From Actinomycetota bacterium (lineage in GTDB: Bacteria > Actinomycetota > Actinomycetes > Nanopelagicales > Nanopelagicaceae): a DNA stretch of 6,100 nucleotides. Made by a program: the position numbers and the translations under genes. The stretch covers positions 1 to 6,100 of the forward strand of contig WLLM01000052.1 of the NCBI GenBank assembly GCA_009700715.1, in the 5' to 3' direction. Under the pieces are notes generated by a model, which did no database searches, was not told where the DNA came from, and saw only the letters and a program-made list of their open reading frames with translations. Of this stretch, positions 1 through 5,597 are shown piece by piece (positions within the stretch are counted from its first letter, which is position 1; each line of letters opens with the position of its first letter).

Positions 1-467
1 AACCTTGCCAAAGCGTAGAAGAGTTGCGTGAACTTAAGGCAAAGCTAAAGGTGAATATTCCGATCGCCGGTGATGAAGTTCTTAGAAAATCTGCCGATCC
101 ATTCAAAGTTGATTTAAACGGAGCTGTCGATATCTTGGCGCTTAAAGTTCAACCACTCGGCGGAATCGTACGTGCTCACAAATTAGCGGAGCACCACAAT
201 TTACCGATCGTTATTTCAAGCGCCTTAGAAAGCGCTGTCGGAATTGCTAACGGTCTCGCTTTAGCTGCCTCTTTTAAAGAGATAAATTTCGATTGCGGCC
301 TAGCAACTGGATCTCTGCTTTCCGCAAATATTGGTGACCTCCCCATCGTTGATGGAGAAATTGAAGTAAAGCGGATCGAGCCAAAATTTGACGGTTTAGA
401 AGTTTCGCCAGAAAGATATAAATGGTGGCAAGATCGCCTCATGGAAACGTGGGAGCTAATCGCATGA
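1..467 (+). CDS. menC: o-succinylbenzoate synthase MenC, C-terminal part (5' end outside the window)
   Basis: This enolase-superfamily enzyme dehydrates SHCHC to o-succinylbenzoate in menaquinone synthesis, in the cytoplasm. The frame is open from base 3 to the TGA at 465-467, so 154 residues are visible and the gene starts upstream of the window; the TTG at 24 is merely internal. Counting from base 3, the visible part has the metal-ligand segment AGDE (residues 22-25), the catalytic-lysine segment LKVQPLGG (47-54, Lys48) and the SSALESAVG stretch (72-80) typical of actinobacterial MenC barrels of about 320 residues. The assignment to MenC rather than another enolase-superfamily member rests on these motifs and on menD following directly. 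The stop codon overlaps the menD start (ATGA), which implies one transcript and coupled translation. Nothing looks broken. Confidence 0.93.
   Translation, partial: PCQSVEELRELKAKLKVNIPIAGDEVLRKSADPFKVDLNGAVDILALKVQPLGGIVRAHKLAEHHNLPIVISSALESAVGIANGLALAASFKEINFDCGLATGSLLSANIGDLPIVDGEIEVKRIEPKFDGLEVSPERYKWWQDRLMETWELIA
451..455 (+). promoter_or_regulatory. Shine-Dalgarno site of menD
   Basis: GGGAG lies inside the end of menC, 8 bases before the ATG at 464. It decides between this start and the in-frame ATG at 422. Confidence 0.7.
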
Positions 468-2038
468 ATCAAGCTACCCAACTTTCCCGCGTAATCATTC
501 GCCAAATTCTGGAAGCCGGCATAACAGATGCCGTTATCTCTCCCGGTTCTCGCAATGCACCGTTATCCCTGGCGCTAGTTGCTGCGCAAAAGCGCGGCTT
601 AATTAAGTTACATATTCGCATTGATGAACGAACCGCTGCCTTTTACGCACTTGGTTTAGCCAAGGCAAGCAATCGTCCTGTACCTGTTATTTGCACTAGC
701 GGAACCGCGGTTGCGAATTACCACCCTGCGGTTCTTGAAGCATCGCACTCGAATATTCCACTCTTTGTAATTACTGCTGATCGCCCCGCAGAACTTCGTC
801 GCACTGGCGCAAACCAAACAACCGAACAAGCGCGCATCTTCGGCAAAGCAGTTCGATACTTCTCAGATGTCTCTGGTGGAGCATATCCACTCGAACTTCC
901 ATTAAATGCTTTGCAAACTGGTCCCGTACACATCAATGTGCAATTTGAAGAACCACTTCTGGGCGATGATGACGAAACCTGGCTAGATGGATTGAAGGTA
1001 AATCCACCAAGAGTTTTTGATCGCAAGAAAGCCGGAACTCTTACTAGTAAATCAACACGTGGCTTATTGGTAATTGGCCATGATCGCGGCGGACTTGAAG
1101 TCGACGCCGTAAATAGTTTTATTGATTCACTTGGCTGGCCAGTTATTAGTGAAGACCCACTTACATTTTCACTGGCAAATGCCCACGCCAGTTTATTTCT
1201 AACTGCAACACCAATCGCAAAAGATTTAGCGCCAGATACCGTAATCATTATAGGTCGTACAACGCTTTCTAGATCAGTTAACGCACTTATCAAGGCGGCA
1301 CGCTATAGCTTTGTAATTGATCCTCGAATCGCAACTGTTGATTCTGACCGACTAGCTGACAAACGTTTTACTGATTTACCTGAACTTTATGTCGCACCTG
1401 CTGATCCAGAGTGGATCGCTAAGTGGCAGAAATATTCCGAGCGCACCGCAAAAGTAGTTAAAGATATTTCCAACTGGTCTGAGCCACTTATTGCTCGCGA
1501 AATTGCAGCTAACCTTCCCGACAAAACCACTTTATTTATTGCCTCATCACGTCCAATTAGAGATTTCGAAGCCTTCGCCTCGGCACGCTCTGCAATTACG
1601 ACTTATGCCAATCGTGGACTTGCAGGAATCGATGGCAATATTTCAACAGCCACGGGTATCGCAACGCAACATGGATCAGCCGTGGCAGTTCTGGGAGATT
1701 TAGCTTTCTTACACGATTTAACTGGGCTAATTCATCATGACCAAGTAAACCTAAAGATTTTTGTTATCAACAACGATGGCGGCGGAATTTTCTCAACGTT
1801 GCCGCAACGCGGTGTTGATGGCTTTGAACAAGTCTTCGGGACACCACACGGCTTGGACCCTGCAGCGATTGCAGCATCCATGGGCATCAACTCAAAGCGG
1901 ATCAATAATGCATCTGATTTAGTAAAAGAACTCAAAGCAAAAGTTGAAGGGTTAAGCGTTGTGGTCCTTGATGTACCTAATCGTGACGTAAATGCCGATT
2001 TGATTAAGGATCTTGCCGGAAAGATGAATTCGCTTTAA
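464..2038 (+). CDS. menD: SEPHCHC synthase MenD (thiamine-diphosphate dependent)
   Basis: MenD decarboxylates 2-oxoglutarate on thiamine diphosphate and adds the product to isochorismate, giving SEPHCHC, the first committed menaquinone intermediate. The protein has 524 residues, close to the family size of about 550. Visible motifs are SPGSRNAPL (26-34), the cofactor-activating glutamate in RIDER (Glu55), CTSGTAVAN (77-85), ADRP (105-108), RRTGANQT (112-119), and the ThDP/Mg motif running from GDLAFLHD (411-418) to NNDGGGIF (436-443). I chose the ATG at 464 because it is preceded by GGGAG at 451-455 with an 8-base spacer, overlaps the menC stop as ATGA, and places SPGSRN where the family has it. 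An ATG at 422 is in frame, but it would add 14 residues inside menC with no family likeness. The gene converges on menF with shared stop bases. Confidence 0.97.
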   Translation: MNQATQLSRVIIRQILEAGITDAVISPGSRNAPLSLALVAAQKRGLIKLHIRIDERTAAFYALGLAKASNRPVPVICTSGTAVANYHPAVLEASHSNIPLFVITADRPAELRRTGANQTTEQARIFGKAVRYFSDVSGGAYPLELPLNALQTGPVHINVQFEEPLLGDDDETWLDGLKVNPPRVFDRKKAGTLTSKSTRGLLVIGHDRGGLEVDAVNSFIDSLGWPVISEDPLTFSLANAHASLFLTATPIAKDLAPDTVIIIGRTTLSRSVNALIKAARYSFVIDPRIATVDSDRLADKRFTDLPELYVAPADPEWIAKWQKYSERTAKVVKDISNWSEPLIAREIAANLPDKTTLFIASSRPIRDFEAFASARSAITTYANRGLAGIDGNISTATGIATQHGSAVAVLGDLAFLHDLTGLIHHDQVNLKIFVINNDGGGIFSTLPQRGVDGFEQVFGTPHGLDPAAIAASMGINSKRINNASDLVKELKAKVEGLSVVVLDVPNRDVNADLIKDLAGKMNSL

Positions 2039-2062
2039 GAAAGCGCACTGCGCATTGGCGCA
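2031..2062. terminator. Tandem hairpins on the menD/menF convergent junction, possible bidirectional terminator
   Basis: Two perfect inverted repeats lie end to end. CGCTTT (2031-2036) pairs with AAAGCG (2040-2045) around an AAG loop, exactly over the overlapping stop codons. TGCGC (2049-2053) then pairs with GCGCA (2058-2062) around ATTG and is followed on the + strand by AAATTT. There is no space between menD and menF, so a terminator for either strand would have to lie in coding sequence, and this is the best candidate. The stems are short (6 and 5 pairs) and no long T tract follows, so intrinsic termination is an inference. Confidence 0.4.
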
Positions 2063-3255
2063 AATTTCGCGTTGCTCTCACTTAACTCTTTTTCAGGATT
2101 AGATCCCGCAACAATTCCGCAGCCAGCAAAGATCCTGATTTCGTTCGAGGTAATTTGCCCACAACGAAGTGCGATACCTAGCTCGCCATCTCCACGCGCA
2201 TCGAGCCAGCCAACGGGACCGGCATAGCGACCACGTGACATTCCTTCAATATCCTTAATTATCTTTGCCGCGATTTCCGTAGGAGTTCCGCAGACTGCAG
2301 CAGATGGGTGTAACTTTTCAAGAATTGTAAAAGCATCAACGCTCTTTTTGCTCTCAATTAGCGCACCGGTCACGTCGGTCGCAAGGTGCATAACGTTTGC
2401 TAAGTGCAATACAAATGGAGACTCTGGCACGTTTGTTGATGTACAGAATGGTTCTAAAGCATCTGCAACCGAACGCACGGCGTACTCGTGTTCTTCTAAA
2501 TCTTTTGAAGACCGCGCAAGAGAAGCAGCCAGTGCCAAATCTTTTTCATCATCACCGGTTTTGCTAATCGTTCCGGCAAGTACGCGTGATGTAACCATGC
2601 CGCGAGACAGGCGGAGTAAGAGTTCAGGTGTTGCACCGATCAAGCCATCGACGGCAAAGATCCATGTCGATGGATATTCGGCGCTGAGATTGCGAAGGAT
2701 TTTTCTAGGATCAATTGCGCGATGGGAGTTAACTTTTAAATCGCGAGCGAGAACAACTTTTTCAAGTTTGGTACTTTCAATTTCCTTAATCGCTTGCGCA
2801 ACCCGCATCTGCCATTCGGCTGGGCTGAGCGATCCATCACCCCAGTTGTATTCGGCATCTTCTAAGTACTGCGCACTTTCCGCGAGCTTTGGCTGTGCTT
2901 GATCGCCAATCCAAGTGATCCAAGAACTTCCGTTGCGCATACCAACGACAATTTCGGGGATGACAAGTACGGATTCTTCGCTTTCGTCGAACGAGAAAGA
3001 TGTGAAGAGAATTGGGCCAGAGCCACTTGTGTGGACTGAGTCCGAAATCGCTAGTTTTTCCAGCTGTTTATGCCACCAAGTGCGGGCATCGTTAAATCTA
3101 TTTGCTCCGCTAACTGTTGTAGATGCGTAACTTCCCCAACCAACCAAACCATCGCCACCACGAACCCAAGTAACGGGTGCGCTATCTGGAAGCAGCTCGA
3201 GCAATGGCAAATGCTCGCCAAGGCGTGCAGTAGTAACGGGGATAAGTTGCGGCAT
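2035..3255 (-). CDS. menF: Isochorismate synthase MenF (chorismate-binding family)
   Basis: MenF isomerises chorismate to isochorismate, the substrate MenD uses. The 406-residue length fits a stand-alone isochorismate synthase. The chorismate-binding domain fills the C-terminal two thirds: EKVVLARD (165-172) with Lys166 at the position of the water-activating lysine of MenF/EntC, GATPELLLR (207-215) with Glu211, HPSAAVCGTP (316-325), then RGRYAGPVGW (341-350) and the closing AGCGIVAGSNPEKE block. The lysine argues against anthranilate or aminodeoxychorismate synthase, which lack it. An EntC/DhbC-type siderophore role is not excluded by sequence alone, but the facing menD and menC make menaquinone the natural pathway. 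The ATG start gives the usual N-terminus running to VTWVRGGDGLVGWG (28-41). It lies 11 bases after the bioY stop with no clear Shine-Dalgarno, so translation may be coupled to bioY. Confidence 0.93.
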   Translation of the reverse strand: MPQLIPVTTARLGEHLPLLELLPDSAPVTWVRGGDGLVGWGSYASTTVSGANRFNDARTWWHKQLEKLAISDSVHTSGSGPILFTSFSFDESEESVLVIPEIVVGMRNGSSWITWIGDQAQPKLAESAQYLEDAEYNWGDGSLSPAEWQMRVAQAIKEIESTKLEKVVLARDLKVNSHRAIDPRKILRNLSAEYPSTWIFAVDGLIGATPELLLRLSRGMVTSRVLAGTISKTGDDEKDLALAASLARSSKDLEEHEYAVRSVADALEPFCTSTNVPESPFVLHLANVMHLATDVTGALIESKKSVDAFTILEKLHPSAAVCGTPTEIAAKIIKDIEGMSRGRYAGPVGWLDARGDGELGIALRCGQITSNEIRIFAGCGIVAGSNPEKELSESNAKFAPMRSALS

Positions 3256-3266
3256 ACGAAATTAAA

Positions 3267-3866
3267 TTATCGGTTTAACTTATTTGCAATCTTGCGCCAG
3301 ATAAGTGGCAAGGATGTTGCAGTGATTGCGATCTTTAAAAGTTCACCGAAGATAAATGGAGTAAGGCCTGCGCTAATTGTTTTAGCCCAAGAAAGATCTA
3401 GCGATGTTTTTAACCAGATCAATCCAAAGGCAAAGACAATGGCGCTTCCCAAAGTTAGCGCAGGAAATGAAGTTTTAAATTTCTGGTCTGCTTTACGATC
3501 GGCGAGTGCACCGAGAACGAATGATGCAACCAACATCCCGATTAAGTAACCACCAGTTGCACCGGTGATACGTGCCAGACCATGACTTGTCGCACCAGTT
3601 GATGCTGCAAATACTGGAGCACCAGCGATTCCGGCTAATAGATAAGTTGCAAATGTTGCAAAACCGAGTCGCGCACCGTAAGTAGTTCCAATTAAATAAA
3701 CCGCAAGTGTTTGGCCTGTGACAGGAACAGGAGAACCCGGAACTGGAATCGCGATTTGTGCGAGCGCTGCGATAAATAAGGTGCCGCCGACGATAAATGT
3801 GGCATGAGTTAGCGCGGAGCTTCGAGGAAATACCGCTGCGCGAAGTGATCCAGTTGAGATCGACAT
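3267..3866 (-). CDS. bioY: Biotin transporter substrate-binding subunit BioY (ECF S component)
   Basis: BioY is an integral membrane protein that binds biotin and imports it, usually with the EcfA/EcfT (BioM/BioN) energising module. The 199-residue, strongly hydrophobic protein has about six membrane segments and BioY hallmarks: PVPGSPVPVTGQT (41-53) leading into YLIGTTYG, the GATGGYLIGM segment (102-111), and GLTPFIFGELLK near the C-terminus, followed by a basic tail. No ATPase or T component is next to it, so it either borrows a shared module encoded elsewhere or acts alone, as reported for some BioY proteins. The start is uncertain. The ATG at 3866 has GAAGG (3880-3876) 9 bases upstream, whereas a GTG at 3875 would add three residues and directly abuts that GAAGG. 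BioY heads a minus-strand pair with menF and is divergent from menG. Confidence 0.93.
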   Translation of the reverse strand: MSISTGSLRAAVFPRSSALTHATFIVGGTLFIAALAQIAIPVPGSPVPVTGQTLAVYLIGTTYGARLGFATFATYLLAGIAGAPVFAASTGATSHGLARITGATGGYLIGMLVASFVLGALADRKADQKFKTSFPALTLGSAIVFAFGLIWLKTSLDLSWAKTISAGLTPFIFGELLKIAITATSLPLIWRKIANKLNR

Positions 3867-3875
3867 AAGTGCCAC

Positions 3876-3880
3876 CCTTC
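3876..3880 (-). promoter_or_regulatory. Shine-Dalgarno site of bioY
   Basis: Read on the minus strand, GAAGG lies directly before the GTG at 3875 and 9 bases before the ATG at 3866. Only the ATG is at a workable distance, so if this site is used the protein begins MSIST. If the mRNA instead begins at the GTG, the site would not be transcribed. Confidence 0.45.
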
Positions 3881-3882
3881 GT

Positions 3883-3888
3883 AACTTA
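3883..3888 (-). promoter_or_regulatory. Possible -10 element of the bioY-menF unit
   Basis: TAAGTT on the minus strand fits the loose actinobacterial -10 pattern TAnnnT and ends exactly 7 bases before the GTG at 3875. That spacing would put transcription start on or next to the GTG, making a leaderless message. I see no convincing -35 at the expected distance, so this is a weak call. Confidence 0.3.
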
Positions 3889-3898
3889 AAACCTTGGC

Positions 3899-3904
3899 TA
3901 TAAA
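3899..3904 (+). promoter_or_regulatory. Possible -10 element for menG in the bioY/menG divergent region
   Basis: TATAAA, within an AT-rich patch, matches five of six bases of the -10 consensus. It would start a message near 3911, upstream of the GGAGGAG site. No good -35 is seen 16-18 bases upstream. The whole divergent region (3867-3953) is the only plausible place for the menG promoter, since the gene upstream runs the other way. Confidence 0.3.
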
Positions 3905-3921
3905 TAACGTCTTTGAGTTGT

Positions 3922-3928
3922 GGAGGAG
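3922..3928 (+). promoter_or_regulatory. Strong Shine-Dalgarno-like GGAGGAG upstream of menG
   Basis: This is the strongest ribosome-binding-like sequence in the intergenic region. It is 25 bases before the ATG at 3954, too far to serve it in the standard way, but only 7 bases before an in-frame TTG at 3936. It therefore raises the possibility that MenG starts six residues earlier than family comparison suggests. Confidence 0.5.
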
Positions 3929-3953
3929 CCTACTCTTGCGAGAGACTGCGCCT

Positions 3954-4646
3954 ATGTCGCGCGCAAATATGGATAAGAACCCGGACGAAGTCGCCGCAAT
4001 GTTCGATGGCGTGGCCAAGCGCTATGACCTAGTAAATGACCTGCTCAGCCTGGGCCAGACCAAGGCTTGGCGCCGTGCAACCACCGCGATCATCGCCCCT
4101 AAGCCTGGGATGAAGATCCTCGACCTGGCCGCTGGCACGGGATCTAGCTCAGAGCCGCTGGCTGCCGCGGGCGCCGATGTGATTCCAGCTGATTTCTCTG
4201 AAGGAATGCTGGCTGCCGGCCGAAAAGCCCGTCCCCACTTGCCCTTCACCTTTGCCGATGCCTTAAATCTGCCCTTTCCCGATGGCGAATTCGATGTTGT
4301 CACCATCTCTTTCGGTCTGCGAAACACCTCAGATACCGAAAAAGCCCTAAAAGAGGCCCTTCGCGTGACGAAAAAGGGCGGCCGGATCGTCATAGCCGAG
4401 TTTTCCAGCCCAACTTGGGCTCCATTTCGAAAGATCTATACCAATTACTTGATGCGCGCCCTGCCAGCGATCGCCAAAAAGACCTCTTCTAACCCAGATG
4501 CCTATATCTACCTGGCCGAATCGATCCGGGCCTGGCCAAATCAAGAGGCGCTCGCCGCCAAGATCGAGGCCGCCGGATGGAGCCAAGTTGGTTGGCAGAA
4601 CCTAACTTTTGGAGTTGTTGCAGTTCACAGAGGCGTGAAGGCGTAA
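3954..4646 (+). CDS. menG: Demethylmenaquinone methyltransferase MenG (UbiE family)
   Basis: MenG transfers a methyl group from S-adenosylmethionine to demethylmenaquinone, the last step to menaquinone. The 230-residue class I methyltransferase has [12 protein letters not shown] (14-25), SAM-binding motif I DLAAGTG (57-63), ADFSEGML (79-86), the family signature ISFGLRN (118-124), and [18 protein letters not shown] (178-195). The ATG at 3954 gives [10 protein letters not shown], matching the actinobacterial MenG start MSRA..DK.P as I remember it from mycobacteria; a weak GAGAG precedes it. A TTG at 3936 behind a strong GGAGGAG is a real alternative. The gene is compositionally unlike its neighbours: 112 G+C of 180 bases at 4021-4200, with GCC used for 22 of 37 alanines and CTG for 9 of 19 leucines. 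The last roughly 15 codons return to local usage. The reading frame is intact. Confidence 0.95.
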   Translation: MSRANMDKNPDEVAAMFDGVAKRYDLVNDLLSLGQTKAWRRATTAIIAPKPGMKILDLAAGTGSSSEPLAAAGADVIPADFSEGMLAAGRKARPHLPFTFADALNLPFPDGEFDVVTISFGLRNTSDTEKALKEALRVTKKGGRIVIAEFSSPTWAPFRKIYTNYLMRALPAIAKKTSSNPDAYIYLAESIRAWPNQEALAAKIEAAGWSQVGWQNLTFGVVAVHRGVKA

Positions 4647-4693
4647 CGGTCACGACCACCCCTATGGCCACCTTAGGATTTCGCTTGTGACCG
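4647..4693 (+). repeat. 7-bp perfect inverted repeat spanning the menG-nuoA gap and including the nuoA start codon
   Basis: CGGTCAC directly after the menG stop (4647-4653) is the reverse complement of GTGACCG (4687-4693), whose first three bases are the nuoA start codon. The loop is 33 bases. If it formed in the mRNA, the start codon would be paired while AGGA at 4675-4678 stayed in the loop. The repeat is short and could be chance; function is unproven. Confidence 0.4.
4674..4679 (+). promoter_or_regulatory. TAGGAT: nuoA Shine-Dalgarno (AGGA) or -10 element
   Basis: AGGA at 4675-4678 lies 8 bases before the GTG at 4687, a normal ribosome-binding distance. The same six bases fit the -10 pattern TAnnnT and end 7 bases before the GTG, the spacing of a leaderless actinobacterial start. 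The sequence alone cannot tell these apart. No clear -35 is seen. Confidence 0.4.
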
Positions 4694-5052
4694 GTAATCC
4701 ATATATTCCGATTCTGGCGATCGCCGCAGTGGGCTTTGGCTTCGCTGCATTTTCTATCGTCGCCGCAGCGTTAACGGGTCCAGCCCGCTACAACCGCGCA
4801 AAGCTTGAAGCATACGAATGCGGAATCGAACCTTCACCACAAGCAGCACAAGGTGGACGTTTTCCAGTCAAATACTTTTTAACTGCGATGCTTTTTATCA
4901 TCTTCGATATTGAAATTGTTTTCCTTTATCCATGGGCTGTCACATTTGATCAACTTGGACTTTTCGGTTTAGTTGAAATGGCAATCTTTATCGCAACGGT
5001 ATTCGTCGCATATGCATATGTATGGCGTCGTGGAGGTCTCGAGTGGGATTAG
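4687..5052 (+). CDS. nuoA: NADH-quinone oxidoreductase subunit A (NuoA)
   Basis: NuoA is a small membrane subunit of proton-pumping complex I, located where the quinone pocket meets the membrane arm. Its 121 residues are the normal length. Three membrane segments are visible (about 7-29, 63-82 and 88-111). The conserved loop EAYECG (41-46, Cys45) after the first segment and [11 protein letters not shown] (73-83) with acidic Asp74 and Glu76 in the second are diagnostic of NuoA. The GTG start at 4687 is supported by AGGA 8 bases upstream and gives the expected short N-terminus. The gene lies 40 bases after menG and overlaps nuoB by 10 bases, opening the nuo operon. Confidence 0.96.
   Translation: MTGNPYIPILAIAAVGFGFAAFSIVAAALTGPARYNRAKLEAYECGIEPSPQAAQGGRFPVKYFLTAMLFIIFDIEIVFLYPWAVTFDQLGLFGLVEMAIFIATVFVAYAYVWRRGGLEWD
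5032..5037 (+). promoter_or_regulatory. Shine-Dalgarno site of nuoB
   Basis: GGAGGT, a near-perfect anti-16S match inside the end of nuoA, lies 5 bases before the GTG at 5043. It fixes the nuoB start and rules out the in-frame ATG at 5022, which lies upstream of the site. Confidence 0.8.
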
Positions 5053-5597
5053 AAGAAAAATTACCTAGCGGAATCGTTCTCACATCAGTTGAGAAACTCG
5101 CAGGTTACATGCGCAAGAACTCACTTTGGCCAGCAACTTTTGGTTTGGCATGTTGTGCAATTGAGATGATGGCTGCAGGTGCAGGTCGTTACGATCTCGC
5201 ACGTTTCGGAATGGAAGTTTTCCGCGCATCCCCACGTCAAGCAGATTTAATGATCGTTGCCGGTCGCGTTTCAAACAAGATGGCTCCTGTGCTTCGCCAG
5301 ATTTATGATCAAATGGCTGCACCAAAGTGGGTTATCGCAATGGGTGCATGCGCATCATCTGGCGGAATGTTTAACAACTACGCAATTGTGCAAGGCGTTG
5401 ACCACGTAGTACCAGTAGATATTTATCTTCCAGGTTGCCCACCACGTCCTGAAATGTTGATGGATGCGATTCTTAAATTGCACGATCAGATTTACGACGA
5501 AAAACTCGGACCTAACCGCGAAAAAGTTATTAAAGAAGTTGAAGCCGCAGCCATGGCCGCTGTTCCAACCCATCAGTTAAAGGGGTTGTTGGCTTAA
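5043..5597 (+). CDS. nuoB: NADH-quinone oxidoreductase subunit B (NuoB, N2 iron-sulfur cluster)
   Basis: NuoB carries the terminal [4Fe-4S] cluster N2 that hands electrons to menaquinone in complex I, on the peripheral arm next to the membrane. The protein has 184 residues, the usual size. The four cluster ligands are visible: adjacent Cys37-Cys38 in LACCAIEMM, Cys103 in MGACASSGG and Cys132 in [31 protein letters not shown] (55-76) is also characteristic. The start is the GTG at 5043, behind GGAGGT, giving [17 protein letters not shown] (initiator read as Met), the usual actinobacterial N-terminus; it overlaps nuoA by 10 bases. Codon use is typical of the window (GCA for 15 of 25 alanines and no CTG leucine), unlike menG upstream. 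Confidence 0.97.
   Translation: MGLEEKLPSGIVLTSVEKLAGYMRKNSLWPATFGLACCAIEMMAAGAGRYDLARFGMEVFRASPRQADLMIVAGRVSNKMAPVLRQIYDQMAAPKWVIAMGACASSGGMFNNYAIVQGVDHVVPVDIYLPGCPPRPEMLMDAILKLHDQIYDEKLGPNREKVIKEVEAAAMAAVPTHQLKGLLA

Noticed and set aside
422..463. In-frame upstream ATG that would extend MenD by 14 residues
   Set aside because: The extension lies inside menC, resembles no MenD N-terminus, and the ATG at 464 has its own GGGAG site and the ATGA overlap.
718..1293. Long minus-strand open frame inside menD, and similar long opposite-strand frames in menF and menG
   Set aside because: Their translations are low-complexity shadows with no recognisable domain, and the overlapping strand holds a clear enzyme with conserved motifs in each case.
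3881..3893. Possible BioQ-type biotin repressor operator upstream of bioY
   Set aside because: Only the GTTAC half matches the TGAAC-N3-GTTAC pattern I recall; the other half does not, so a site cannot be claimed.
3933..3944. CTCT-TGCG-AGAG hairpin before menG
   Set aside because: A four-pair stem of this kind is expected by chance and has no T tract or known regulatory match.
3894..3953. TTG at 3894 as the MenG start, adding 20 residues
   Set aside because: No ribosome site precedes it, it overlaps the likely promoter region, and the added residues do not belong to the MenG family. Only the TTG at 3936 remains a plausible alternative.
5022..5042. ATG at 5022 as the NuoB start
   Set aside because: It lies upstream of the GGAGGT site and adds a basic stretch not seen in NuoB; the GTG at 5043 gives the standard N-terminus.
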